This document shows, piece after piece, positions 53,017-62,700 of a DNA stretch of 64,000 nt; position 1 is the first letter of the stretch; each line of letters opens with the position of its first letter. Origin of the DNA: Microbacterium hominis NBRC 15708 (GTDB taxonomy: Bacteria; Actinomycetota; Actinomycetes; Actinomycetales; Microbacteriaceae); NCBI RefSeq assembly GCF_001592125.1, contig NZ_BCWI01000003.1, positions 30,070 to 94,069 on the forward strand. The letters run 5' to 3'. A model generated the notes under the pieces. The model was given only the letters and a program-made list of their open reading frames with translations, searched no databases and was not told the origin of the DNA. The position numbers were made by a program, and so were the translations under genes.

Positions 53017-54168
53017 TCAGCCGATCTGCTTCTTCAGATCGGGCACGCCCATCCCGTAGTTGATGCGGATGCAGGGCAGCGCGAGCTTCTCCGTGCCGAC
53101 CGACACGTAGCCCTGCTCGATGGTCCTCGCCATCTCGAAGCCGGCTTCGCGGAGGCCCTCCTTGGCGGTGTCGTCGTTGTGACCGTACGGATAGGCCATG
53201 ACCTCGGCGACGCCCCCGAGCGCCGTCGCCGACGCCGTCATGTCGGCCGCGATCTGCGCAGCGGAGAGGTTGACCATCTCCCCCTTTCCGTTCGCGCCCG
53301 CCTTGTGCATGTCGTTGGTGTGCGAGCGCGGCAGGATGAAACGGTTCTGCGTGGGCACGCCCGAGCCGGTGATCACGAAGGAGGTCGCCATGAGCTGCAG
53401 CTGCTCGTTGATCGGCGAGGCCATGGTCAACCACGACGGGTCGGCGTCGTCGTCGGTGATGATGACCGAGTGATCGGGGAGGTACAGCGCTCCGTCGATG
53501 AAAGCGCTCAGTTCGTCCCAGGTGGGCAGGTAGAACGCCTGGTCCTTGATGTACTGCATCTGCGCGCGGTAGTCCTCGATGTACGCGTAGTTGCCGCGCA
53601 GCCAGCCCTCTTCGCCGCCGGGCTTGGTCGTGAACTGGTGGTACATGAGGATCGGCACCCGCGCCTTCGCGGCGGTGACCGCGTCGGCGTTCGTCCAGGC
53701 TCCGTAGAGCGTCGTCTGGCGCTCCGTGCACGAGACGAGGTCGGATCCGTTGATCCTCGTGGCGGGGTCTCCCGCGTGCGCGGCGGGGTCGGCGGATGCC
53801 GCGGCCGCCGTCGCCGCATCGGCATACCACCCCGCGAAGACGCGTCCGTCGGCGCGGGGGATCGGGAGATGGTCGTACAGGCGGTCCTGCACCTGCAGCT
53901 GCGGATCGAGGGTGACGCCGTCGACGCGGAAGCTGACGGCGCAGGCGCCCGCGACGTCGGGGTGGGCGGCGAGGAGCTGCTCGGCCGCCGTGAGCGGCGT
54001 CGGCGTCGGCGTCGGCGAGGCGACGGATGCCGAGGCCCCGGCATCCGGCGTGGAACCGTCCGTCGGCTCGGATGCGCAGCCGGACAGTGCCGCCGCGACG
54101 GCCCCGACGACGAGGCCGACGGCGAGCGCCCGGCCGAGAACGCCACGACTGGTCTGCAGACCGCCCAT
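53017..54168 (-). CDS. Polysaccharide deacetylase-like lipoprotein
   Basis: 383 aa. Signal peptide with lipobox ALSGC (Cys ~31), a Thr/Pro linker, an extra domain of ~120 residues containing GRVFAGWYADAATAAAA, then a NodB-like domain from VPILMYHQFT. Metal and catalytic motifs look like IITDDDADPSW (Asp pair), RSHTNDMH and VMAYPYGHND. These deviate from classical NodB TFDDG and HSxxH, so activity as an N-deacetylase of exopolysaccharide is likely but not certain. It faces away from the polysaccharide genes, in a minus-strand run with the cytidylyltransferase gene upstream. Confidence 0.85.
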   Translation of the reverse strand: MGGLQTSRGVLGRALAVGLVVGAVAAALSGCASEPTDGSTPDAGASASVASPTPTPTPLTAAEQLLAAHPDVAGACAVSFRVDGVTLDPQLQVQDRLYDHLPIPRADGRVFAGWYADAATAAAASADPAAHAGDPATRINGSDLVSCTERQTTLYGAWTNADAVTAAKARVPILMYHQFTTKPGGEEGWLRGNYAYIEDYRAQMQYIKDQAFYLPTWDELSAFIDGALYLPDHSVIITDDDADPSWLTMASPINEQLQLMATSFVITGSGVPTQNRFILPRSHTNDMHKAGANGKGEMVNLSAAQIAADMTASATALGGVAEVMAYPYGHNDDTAKEGLREAGFEMARTIEQGYVSVGTEKLALPCIRINYGMGVPDLKKQIG

Positions 54169-54296
54169 GTATGACCCCCAAGACGAGGGCGCACCCCGCG
54201 CCCGGGATCATCCTACGGTCGGCCCGCTCCTCCTCTCGTCGGCGCGCGCCTGACCTCGGCCGGGACGGCGCGGCGGCGACATCCGTCGTGGCGTCG

Positions 54297-54755
54297 TCAG
54301 GCAGTTTCGCGCGCGCTCGGCCGGTCCTCGCCGGCCGCGCTCGCCGCCTCCAGCGCGCGCCGCAGCTGCGTGCTCGACGTGTGTGCCGTGTACGGGAAGT
54401 ACACGACCTGCACGCCGACGGCGGCGAAGTCGCGCTCGAGGCGGAGGCCCTTCTCGGTGCCGCGCCAGTCGTCGCCCTTGAAGAAGTGGGTGAAGCCCAC
54501 CTCCCGCCAGACCTCGAGCTTGTCGGGCACCGTCTCGATGTGGACGTGGTCGACGTACTTGATGTCTCGGACGATCTGCGCGCGCTCGATCGTCGGGACG
54601 AAGGGCTCGACCCCCTTCACCAGCCGGAGCATCTCGTCGCTGACCACCCCGGCGATGAGCAGATCGCACTGCTCCTTCGCATGTCGAAGGATGTTCAGGT
54701 GTCCGATGTGGAACAGATCGAACGCTCCCGCGGCGTATCCGATCGAGACAGCCAT
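54297..54755 (-). CDS. Glycerol-3-phosphate cytidylyltransferase-like protein
   Basis: 152 aa from the ATG at 54755. Nucleotidyltransferase of the TagD/Gct type: GYAAGAFDLFHIGHLNILRH with the HxGH motif, FKGDDWRGTEKG, and the C-terminal TSSTQLRR in place of the usual ISSTxIR. It would make CDP-glycerol or a similar activated polyol for a wall or capsule polymer. Transcribed away from the flippase gene. Its leader holds three GC hairpins and an -10-like TAATGT (minus strand, ~54850). Confidence 0.88.
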   Translation of the reverse strand: MAVSIGYAAGAFDLFHIGHLNILRHAKEQCDLLIAGVVSDEMLRLVKGVEPFVPTIERAQIVRDIKYVDHVHIETVPDKLEVWREVGFTHFFKGDDWRGTEKGLRLERDFAAVGVQVVYFPYTAHTSSTQLRRALEAASAAGEDRPSARETA

Positions 54756-54761
54756 AGCGAG

Positions 54762-54860
54762 CCCCCCCAGCTGCTGACGTGAAATCCCGGGCCCCCCGGC
54801 CCGGTCCGAGCCCCCCGGCTCGATGCGGGCCCCCCGGCCCACGGCTGCACATTACCGCAC
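54762..54860 (-). promoter_or_regulatory. Promoter and triple-hairpin leader of the cytidylyltransferase gene
   Basis: Three consecutive short palindromes (54788-54842), of the type GGGCC-GGGG-GGCCC and CGAGCC-GGGG-GGCTCG in the transcript, each with a G-rich loop. They sit between a -10-like TAATGT and the Shine-Dalgarno (CTGGGGGGG). They could form hairpins or a G-quadruplex that controls translation. Confidence 0.5.
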
Positions 54861-54947
54861 CCGGGTCGTCGACGACAGTGCGGGCGCCGGTGGCCCCTCG
54901 GCGCGCGGCCCGACTCGGGCATGATGGGCGAGGGGGAAGGGGACGGC

Positions 54948-56159
54948 GTGAAGCGGCAGGCGGTGGGGGCGATCGCGGCGCAGGCGGCGCAGGCGGCGGT
55001 CAGCCTCGCGCTGCAGATCCTCGTCGCCCGCCTCCTCGGCATCGCGGACTACGGGCGCTTCGCGATCCTCTACGGTGTCGTCGTGCTGGCCTCGGGCATC
55101 GTCACGGGCCTCGTCGGCGACGCCCTCGTCGTGCTCGATCGCGCGTCCCGTCGCATCCGGGCGGGGCTGGAGGTCTGGCTCGCCGTGGCCGCCGGCGCGA
55201 CCGCCCTGCTCGCGGGCGCCGTCGCGGCGCTCACCGGGTTCGCGAGCCCCCTGGAGGCGCTGCTGTTCGCGCTCGCGCTGGCCGCGTTCGTGGTGGAGGA
55301 GATCGTGCGCCGGCTCCTCATGGCCGGGTACGGGTTCACCCGTGTCGTGGCCGCCGACCTCACGGGCTTCGCGGTCAGTGCGGCTTTCCTCGGCGGTGCG
55401 GCCGCGCTCGGCGGGCTCTCGCTGGCGGCCTTCCTCGGCGCGATCGCGGCGGGGCAGAGCGTCGGCGCGCTGGTGGGCTGGCGGCTGCTGCCGCGCGCCG
55501 AGCGCGTGCTGGTCGGATGGCGCGGTGCGGATCTGGCGTCCGTGTGGGGATACGGGGCCTGGCGCGGACTGCAGCAGACGCTGCGACCGGCGATGCTCAC
55601 GGTCGTCCGCCTCGCCGTGCTCGCGGTCTCCGGGGCGGCAGCGGTCGGTCTGCTCGAAGCGGCGCGCACCTACGCGTCGCCGCTCCTGCTCGTGGTCGGC
55701 GGCCTCTCGTCGTTCCTGTTCGTGCGCTTCGCCGACCGGCGGCGCGCGGGCGGCGCCGGATCGCTCCGCGAGGCCGACCGCGTCGTCGTCGTGCTCGTCG
55801 TCGGGACGACGGCGATGAGCGGCGTCGCCCTCACCCTCGCCCCCTGGCTGGGTCCGCTCGCCTTCGGAGTCGCGTTCGATCCGGTGACGCTCGTCGGATG
55901 GCTCGTCTACGGCCTGTCGGTCGCGATGGTGACCCCCTACGGGGCGCTGAGCGCCGTCGGCGGGCGCCAGCGGGCCGTGTTCCTGATCCGCCTGGCCGAC
56001 ACGGTGCTGGCCCTCGTGCTCACGGCGGACGTGCTGCTGGCCGGAGGCGGCGCCGCGCTCGTGCCGTTCGCGCTCGCCGCGGCATCCCTGCTCGGTGGAC
56101 TCGCCCTCCGCGCGATCGCGGCCTCGCCGCGACCGGATGCCGACCCGCCCTCGGCCTGA
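54948..56159 (+). CDS. Polysaccharide flippase (MOP/Wzx-like)
   Basis: 403 aa from the GTG at 54948, preceded by GAGGGGGAAGGGG; ATG at 54921 would add 9 residues. Hydrophobic throughout, about 12 membrane helices. The start KRQAVGAIAAQAAQAAVSLA with ARLLGIADYGRFAILYG is the usual first-helix motif of polysaccharide transporters, where LGxxxYGxFA is typical. It would flip lipid-linked repeat units across the membrane. It is the first gene of the plus-strand exopolysaccharide cluster. Confidence 0.88.
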   Translation: MKRQAVGAIAAQAAQAAVSLALQILVARLLGIADYGRFAILYGVVVLASGIVTGLVGDALVVLDRASRRIRAGLEVWLAVAAGATALLAGAVAALTGFASPLEALLFALALAAFVVEEIVRRLLMAGYGFTRVVAADLTGFAVSAAFLGGAAALGGLSLAAFLGAIAAGQSVGALVGWRLLPRAERVLVGWRGADLASVWGYGAWRGLQQTLRPAMLTVVRLAVLAVSGAAAVGLLEAARTYASPLLLVVGGLSSFLFVRFADRRRAGGAGSLREADRVVVVLVVGTTAMSGVALTLAPWLGPLAFGVAFDPVTLVGWLVYGLSVAMVTPYGALSAVGGRQRAVFLIRLADTVLALVLTADVLLAGGGAALVPFALAAASLLGGLALRAIAASPRPDADPPSA

Positions 56160-56303
56160 GCCGTCCCCGGGACCGTCTCTCCCAACCACCTGTGAGCAGA
56201 GGCGCGTCGAGCGCTCTGGTGGTAGGTTCGGCCCAGCACGAAGACGCTCGGACGATGACAGGGGTACGTCCGGCGGTCGGGCTCATCTTGGGGGGTGGGG
56301 AGC

Positions 56304-57635
56304 ATGGAGGACGTTCCGTATGGGCGGATCCTGCGTGAAGGATGGCTGCTGGTCCTGATCATGGCGCTGCTCGGCGCGGGCGCGGCCTACGGTGTCGCGA
56401 AGCTGCTGCCGGAGACCTACGCGTCCACGTCGACGCTGATGCTGCAGGTCGACTCGAAGGAAGCGTCGCTGTTCGAGCGCAACCAGTTCAGCCTGGCGCG
56501 GATCCGGTCGTATCCGGAGCTCGTCGACAGTCCGCAGGTGATCAGCGGCATCCGCACCGATTTGGGCCTGTCGCCGGACGAGTACAGCGATCGTGAGCTG
56601 CGGAGGATGGTCTCCGCCGAGAACACCACCGACACCGTGCTGCTCGTCGTGCGGGCCGACGCCCCGACGGCGCCGCTCAGCGCGGCGATCGCCAACGCGG
56701 CGGCGTCGCATCTGTCGCGCCTCATCGAGTCGACGGAGAACTCCGACGCGGACGATCGCTACCAGGTCAACCTCACGGTCGTGCTGCCGGCGGTCGAGCC
56801 GCTCGCGCCGGTCTCGCCGCAGGTGCTGGCGATCACCGGGCTCGGCCTCATCCTCGGCATCGCGGTCGGCGGCATCGTCGCGGTCTACCGCACCGTGACC
56901 AACCGCACCGTCATCACGATCTCCGACGTCCGTCGCCTGGCTGGGCTGCGGGTCGTCGGGCGCATCCCGCGGCGTCGGCGCTGGCGGCGCGGCGGGAGCC
57001 TCGATCAGGAGTCCGCCTGGGACGAGACGATCGCGAACCTCGGCGTGCTGGGCGGCCCGCAGGTGTCGGCCGTGCTCGTGCTGACGGCGTCCGACGACGC
57101 GATCGCCGACGCCGAGAAGGACGGCCTGGCCGCCGCCTTCGCCGCGGCGGGGCGCACTGCGACGATCGTCGACACCCGTGCCGACTCCGATCCGAGCGAC
57201 GAGTCGGCATCGCTCGCCGCGCTCCTGGACCTCGTCGGGGAGGCGTCGTGGCCCGCGGACCTCGAGTTCGCCGCGGAGGTGGCGGGTCGGCGCTTCGCCG
57301 ATGCCGTGCCTCCCTCCACGGCCGTGCTCCAGGAGCGGATGCCGCTGCTCTGGGCGGCCCTCGCGGAGCACATCGACGCGGCCGTCGCGATCGCGGATGC
57401 CGGGGCGACCGCGGTCGCCCGCGAGCTCGTCCGCGACGGCACCGGCGTGGTCATCGCCGTGCGGAGCGGGTCGACGTCGGCATCCGCCCTGACGGCCCTG
57501 GTCACCAAGCTCTCCTTCGCCGACGTGCACCCGCTGGGGGTCCTCCTCACCGGCGCCCCGGCGCACTCTACGGGTGTCGTCACCGAGACCTGGCGGGGCG
57601 GCGACGACCCGCAGCCTGCGCCGACGCCGCGCTGA
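56304..57635 (+). CDS. Wzz-type polysaccharide chain-length/co-polymerase protein
   Basis: 443 aa from the ATG at 56304 (GTG at 56295 also in frame). Wzz layout: first membrane helix ~15-35 (GWLLVLIMALLGAGAAYGVA), an extracytoplasmic helical domain with TYASTSTLMLQV, a second helix at ~175-197 preceded by PVSPQVLAITGLG, then a cytoplasmic C-terminal half. The C-terminal half has the outline of a Wzc/BY-kinase-type nucleotide-binding fold but no Walker A is seen, so it is probably not a kinase. It regulates polymer length with the polymerase encoded next. Confidence 0.85.
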   Translation: MEDVPYGRILREGWLLVLIMALLGAGAAYGVAKLLPETYASTSTLMLQVDSKEASLFERNQFSLARIRSYPELVDSPQVISGIRTDLGLSPDEYSDRELRRMVSAENTTDTVLLVVRADAPTAPLSAAIANAAASHLSRLIESTENSDADDRYQVNLTVVLPAVEPLAPVSPQVLAITGLGLILGIAVGGIVAVYRTVTNRTVITISDVRRLAGLRVVGRIPRRRRWRRGGSLDQESAWDETIANLGVLGGPQVSAVLVLTASDDAIADAEKDGLAAAFAAAGRTATIVDTRADSDPSDESASLAALLDLVGEASWPADLEFAAEVAGRRFADAVPPSTAVLQERMPLLWAALAEHIDAAVAIADAGATAVARELVRDGTGVVIAVRSGSTSASALTALVTKLSFADVHPLGVLLTGAPAHSTGVVTETWRGGDDPQPAPTPR

Positions 57636-57645
57636 GGCTCCGCTG

Positions 57646-58929
57646 ATGTCGACGGTCGTGCGATGGAGGATGCCCGTCCGCGTCGCGGCGCACGCCGACG
57701 CGGCGCATCCCACCCGTCGGCGCTTCGCCGTGCTCACGGCCCTGTTCCTGCTGGTGATCGTCAGCGTGATCCCGTGGCGGCCCCAGGCCTTCTATGCCGG
57801 AGGGGTCGACCCGGTGGTCCTCGCGAAGGCGGCGATCGCCCTCGTCGCCCTCGGCGGCGCCGCGGCGCTGACGCTGTACACGCGGCGGCGCATGCCCGTC
57901 GGGCTCGGCCCCGCGGCCGTCCTCGCCCTCGCGTTGGCCGTCAGCCTCCTCGGCGGCGTGGTCGCCGGCAACGGCACGGCCACCGCGGTGCTGGTGACGC
58001 GGGTGTTCATCGTCATGGCGACGCTGCTGCTGCTGCTGACCAACGCGCCGTGGGATCGGGCGGTGGCCGCGCTGCTGACGGCGATGTCCCTCATGGCGAT
58101 CGTGGCCGCGGCGACCGGTGTGCGCACCCTCGCCGGGGGACGTCTGGGCGGCGGCATCCCCGAGATCCATCCGAACGAGCTCGCCGGGCTGGCGGCGCTG
58201 CCGCTGATCGCCCTCGTCATCCTCGTGCTGCGTCGGGGCGTGCGGGCCGGGCCCGTCGCGGGCATCGTCGTGCTGTTCGCCATCGTCGTCGCGACCGGCT
58301 CGCGCATCGCGCTCGTCGGGACGCTGGCGGGCGCGATCGTGGCGCTGATCACCAACGGCGTCCGCCGACGCGGCGTGCTCTACGCGCTGCTCGCGTTCGT
58401 GCCGCTCGTCTACGCGGTCGTGGTGTTCACCGGCGTCGTCGACGGCCTCGCCAGTCGCGGCGGCACGTCGGCCGAGAGCACCGCGCTGGACTCGCGCCTC
58501 ACGGGATGGCAGGTGGTGCTGGGCTGGGACTGGACGTCGTGGGAGCGGTGGCTGGGAGTGGGGCTGTCGGTCAAGGAGGTCGCGGTCCAGGAGAAGTGGC
58601 GCTCCTCGCAGGTGCTCGACAGCAGCTGGGTGTCGCTGCTCGCGCAGGCCGGCCTCGTCGGCGTCGTGCTCGTCGGCCTCCTCGTGGCGTGGTGTCTGGT
58701 CACCGCCGTGACGGCGGGCTCGCGCCGGGGTCTCGTGCTGCCGCTGCTGACGATGTTCGTCATCCGCACCTTCACGGAGAGCGGCATGGTCGACAGCGCC
58801 ATGCCCTTCGTGCTGTTCGTCACGCTCTCGGCGGTGCTCACACGTCGCTCCCGGCACGGGGATCGCCCGCCGCCGGACGACCGGCCGCGGATTCACCCTC
58901 GCCAGGCGAGCGTCGTCGGCGTACGCTGA
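57646..58929 (+). CDS. O-antigen ligase/polymerase-like membrane protein
   Basis: 427 aa from the ATG at 57646, 10 bp after the Wzz stop. About 11-12 membrane helices and one larger outer loop (~275-320). In the middle are GIPEIHPNELAGLAALPLIA and VVATGSRIALVGTLAG, the Wzy/WaaL-type features (HxNxxG and a later xSRxAL). The loop contains TALDSRLTGWQVVL. It would polymerise or ligate the exported repeat units. The C-terminal tail is Arg/Pro-rich and cytoplasmic. Confidence 0.87.
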   Translation: MSTVVRWRMPVRVAAHADAAHPTRRRFAVLTALFLLVIVSVIPWRPQAFYAGGVDPVVLAKAAIALVALGGAAALTLYTRRRMPVGLGPAAVLALALAVSLLGGVVAGNGTATAVLVTRVFIVMATLLLLLTNAPWDRAVAALLTAMSLMAIVAAATGVRTLAGGRLGGGIPEIHPNELAGLAALPLIALVILVLRRGVRAGPVAGIVVLFAIVVATGSRIALVGTLAGAIVALITNGVRRRGVLYALLAFVPLVYAVVVFTGVVDGLASRGGTSAESTALDSRLTGWQVVLGWDWTSWERWLGVGLSVKEVAVQEKWRSSQVLDSSWVSLLAQAGLVGVVLVGLLVAWCLVTAVTAGSRRGLVLPLLTMFVIRTFTESGMVDSAMPFVLFVTLSAVLTRRSRHGDRPPPDDRPRIHPRQASVVGVR

Positions 58930-58993
58930 GGGAACGCATCCGGGGAACTGGGGCCCCGACACGGTGCGTGAGCACGTGGGGGGTGCTTTCCGT

Positions 58994-59629
58994 ATGACGG
59001 ATCACAGGGGTGGGATCGGGCGTGCGCGCACGCAGGCGCCGTGGCTGGTGTTCGCGCTCGTCGCGACGCTTCTCGTCGGCGGGATCGTGTGGGCGGTGGT
59101 GAGCCAGGGCCCGGCGGGGGATGCCGCGGCCGCCGCGTCGCCGTCGCCGTCGTGGGCCACGCCCACGCCGCAGCCGACGGCCTTCGAGACGCCGAGCCCC
59201 GGCGCGACCGCCGACGTCGCCAAGCCGCCCTCCTCGACGGAGGTGCCGCTCGATCAGGCCGCGCCGCCCGTCGCCGGCGCCGTCGTGGAGGTGGTCGGTC
59301 TCACCGCGGGCTCGTTCACCGGCGACGTCCCGGGCGAGCCGAGCGGGGATGCCATCACGGTGTCGGTGCGCATCGCGAACGGCGGGACGACGCCGATCGA
59401 CACCGCAGGATCCAGCGTCAACCTCAGCTACGGCGGCGACGACAGGACGCCGGCGATCGCCGTCACGGACAAGACCACGCGCACCTTCCCGGCATCCATC
59501 GCCCCGGGAGCCGAGGCCACGGCGGACTTCACGTTCGTCGCACCCCTTGCGGCGGAGGGGGACATCCGTGTTACCGTCGACCTGCTGGCGTCTGAGCCAG
59601 ACATCGTCTTCGTCGGCCCCAGGCCGTAG
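58994..59629 (+). CDS. Membrane-anchored protein with C-terminal beta-sandwich domain
   Basis: 211 aa from the ATG at 58994 (GTG at 58964 is an upstream alternative). One membrane helix (~17-37, WLVFALVATLLVGGIVWAVV), then a Pro/Thr/Ser spacer (SPSPSWATPTPQPTAFETPS) and a ~120-residue domain with alternating strands: AVVEVVGLTAG, ITVSVRIANGGTTPIDTA, ADFTFVAPL, IRVTVDLLASEPDIVF. The domain looks Ig- or DUF4352-like. Function unknown; position suggests a wall-associated accessory factor for the exopolysaccharide. Confidence 0.7.
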   Translation: MTDHRGGIGRARTQAPWLVFALVATLLVGGIVWAVVSQGPAGDAAAAASPSPSWATPTPQPTAFETPSPGATADVAKPPSSTEVPLDQAAPPVAGAVVEVVGLTAGSFTGDVPGEPSGDAITVSVRIANGGTTPIDTAGSSVNLSYGGDDRTPAIAVTDKTTRTFPASIAPGAEATADFTFVAPLAAEGDIRVTVDLLASEPDIVFVGPRP

Positions 59630-59704
59630 CGGGCGCTGGGGGGACTATCGCCTTCGCGGCATCAACGGATGGGGATCCGGTCGCGGGGGATGACTGGGGG
59701 AGTC

Positions 59705-62700
59705 ATGGTGCGTATTCGTGCCGGCGTCGGCGTACAGCGGACGCGGAACATCGCGGCGGTTTTCGTGACGGCGCTCGCCGTCGTCATCAGCGGCTTCGTC
59801 GCCGTCGCTCCGGCGCACGCCGACGTCAGCCCGCCGACGGGAACGCCGTCGACCGTCACCGCCGACGCGCTGCCGACGGTGCAGATCAACGGCATCGTCT
59901 GGGATCAGGCGGTCGTCGGCAACGTCGTCTACGCGGCCGGCAAGTTCACGTCCGCGCGCCCGGCCGGCGCGGCGGCGGGCACGAACGAGACGCCCCGCAG
60001 CAACCTGCTCGCCTACGACATCACGACCGGCGTCCTGATCGCCTCGTTCGCGCCGTCGATCAACGCGCAGGTGCGTCAGGTCGAGGCCTCGCCCGACGGC
60101 ACGCGCCTGTACATCGTCGGCGACTTCACCACCGTCAACGGGCAGACGCGCAACCGCGTGGCGGCCTTCGACCTCCCGAGCGGGACGCTCTCGAGCTTCA
60201 ACCCGAACTCCAACGGCGTCACCTCGGGCGTCGCCGCGACGAACGACACGGTCTATCTCACCGGCACCTTCGGCCGCATCTCCGGCAACGACCGCGCCGG
60301 TGCGGCGGCGGTCACCCGCGCCGGCGCGCTGCTGCCGTGGGCCCCGGTGCTCGAGGGGCGCCAGGGCCGCGTCGTCGTCGTCTCGCCCGACGGCGGCAAG
60401 GTCGTGCTCGGCGGCAACTTCCAGACGCTCAACGGGAGCAGCAATCCGGGCTACGGCCTCGCGATGGTCAGCGCCGCCGACGCCTCGCTGCTGCCGTTCC
60501 AGACGAACGACGTGATCCGCAACGCCGGGCTGGACGCCTCGATCTTGTCACTCAAGTCCGACGGCGCCGGGTCGTTCTACGGCACGGGCTACGTGTACGG
60601 CAGCGGGGGCAACCTCGAAGGCAGCTTCCGCTCGTCCTGGGCGACGGGAAGCCTCGTGTGGGTCAACGACTGCCACGGCGACGAGTACGACGTCCAGCCG
60701 ATGGGCGACGTCGTCTACGCGGCGGGCCACTCCCACTACTGCGGCAGCCTCGAGGACGGCTTCCCGCAGAGCGACCCGTGGACGTTCTACCGCGGCATCG
60801 CCGTGACCAACGAGCCCGCCCGCATCACGCCCGCCGGGCTCAACAACGGCTACTACGACTTCGGCGGCAACCCGGCGCCGCGACTGCTCCACTGGTTCCC
60901 GAGCTTCAACACGGGCTCGGTCAGCGGCGCATCGCAGGGACCGTGGACCGTCAACGGCAACGGACAGTACCTCGTCTACGGCGGCGAGTTCACCCGCGTG
61001 AACAACACCGGCCAACAGGGCCTCGTGCGCTTCGCGGTCGGCGGGAAGTCGACCAACGCGCAGGGGCCGCTCCTGTGGAACACGGCGTGGCCGGCGACCG
61101 CGATCTCGCTGTCGGGCGGATCCGTGCGCGTGAGCTGGCCGCTCAACTACGACCGCGACAGCGAGTTCCTCACCTACGAGGTGCTCCGCAACAACGTCGT
61201 CGTCAAGACGTTCGAGAACGTGCGCTCCAAGTCGCCCGACTGGGGCCTCCCCGCGATGGCCTACATCGACAACGCCGTGACGTCGGGAACGACCTACACC
61301 TACCGTGTGCGCGCGACCGATCCGCAGGGGCACGCGATCCTCGGGGGCACCGCGACGGTCACCGCGAGCGGGACCTCGACCGCGAGCGCCTACAGGGATG
61401 CCGTCCTCGCGGACGCGCCGCTGGACTACTGGCCTCTCGACGACGACTCGACGACCGTCTCCTACGACTGGGCGGGCGCGGCCGACCTGAGCGTCAACAG
61501 CGGCGTCACACGCGGCACCGCCGGCGCCATGCTCAACGACGCGCGACCCTCGTCGACCTTCGACGGCAGCGCGGCGGGGTTCGCCTCGACGACGCAGCCG
61601 ATCGCCGGTCCCGACTCGTTCGGCATCGAAGCGTGGATCAAGACGACCACGACGGCCGGCGGGAAGATCGTCGGGTTCGGCAACAGCTCCACGGGCACCT
61701 CGAGCAACTACGACCGCCACGTGTACATGGAGCCGGACGGGCGCATCACCTTCGGCGTCTACCCGGGCTCGGCGCAGACGATCACGTCGTCGAAGGCCTA
61801 CAACGACGGGCAATGGCATCAGATCTCCGCGGGCATGGGCGCGTCGGGCATGGTCCTGTACGTCGACGGTGTGCGCGTGGCCATGCGCACGGATGTCACG
61901 TCCGCGCAGCCGTACAACGGCTACTGGCGCGTCGGCGGCGACAGCCCGTGGTCGGGCAACGCCTTCTTCGCGGGGGCGATCGACGACGTCGCGATCTACG
62001 GGGCGCCGCTGACGCGCCAGCAGGTCGCCGCGCACTACGTCGCATCGGGGCGCACGCTGACCGCGGCGACCGCGCCGAGCGACGCCTACGGCGCCGCCGT
62101 GTACGCGCTCGAGCCCTCGCTCTACTGGCGTCTGGGTGAACAGAACGGACCGGTCGCCGCCGACTCCTCCGGCTTCGGCCAGCCCGGCACCTACATCGGC
62201 GCGGTCGCGCCGGGCGCGGGCGGGGCGCTCGCCGGGGTCGCCGACACCGCCGCGACCTTCGCCGGCGGTCAGGTCATCAGCAAGAACACGTTCTCCAATC
62301 CGAGGTCGTACTCCCTGGAGGCGTGGTTCCAGACGTCGACGACCACCGGCGGCAAGATCATCGGGTTCGGCAACAGCCCGGACGGCAACTCGAACAACTA
62401 CGACCGGCACGTCTACATGACGCCGGACGGCACCCTCGTCTACGGCGTGTGGGTCGGGTTCGCCGAGACGCTGCAGTCGGGGCCCGGGTACAACGACGGT
62501 GCGTGGCACCACGTCGTGGCGACCCAGGGGAGCGAGGGCATGCGGCTCTACGTCGACGGCGTGCTGAAGGGGTCGAACACCCAGTCGAACGCGCAGGACT
62601 ACACCGGCTACTGGCACGTCGGCGGCGACGTGACGTGGGGCCCGGGCGACTGGGAGTTCGACGGCCGCATCGACGAGGTCGCCGTCTACGCGGCCCCGCT

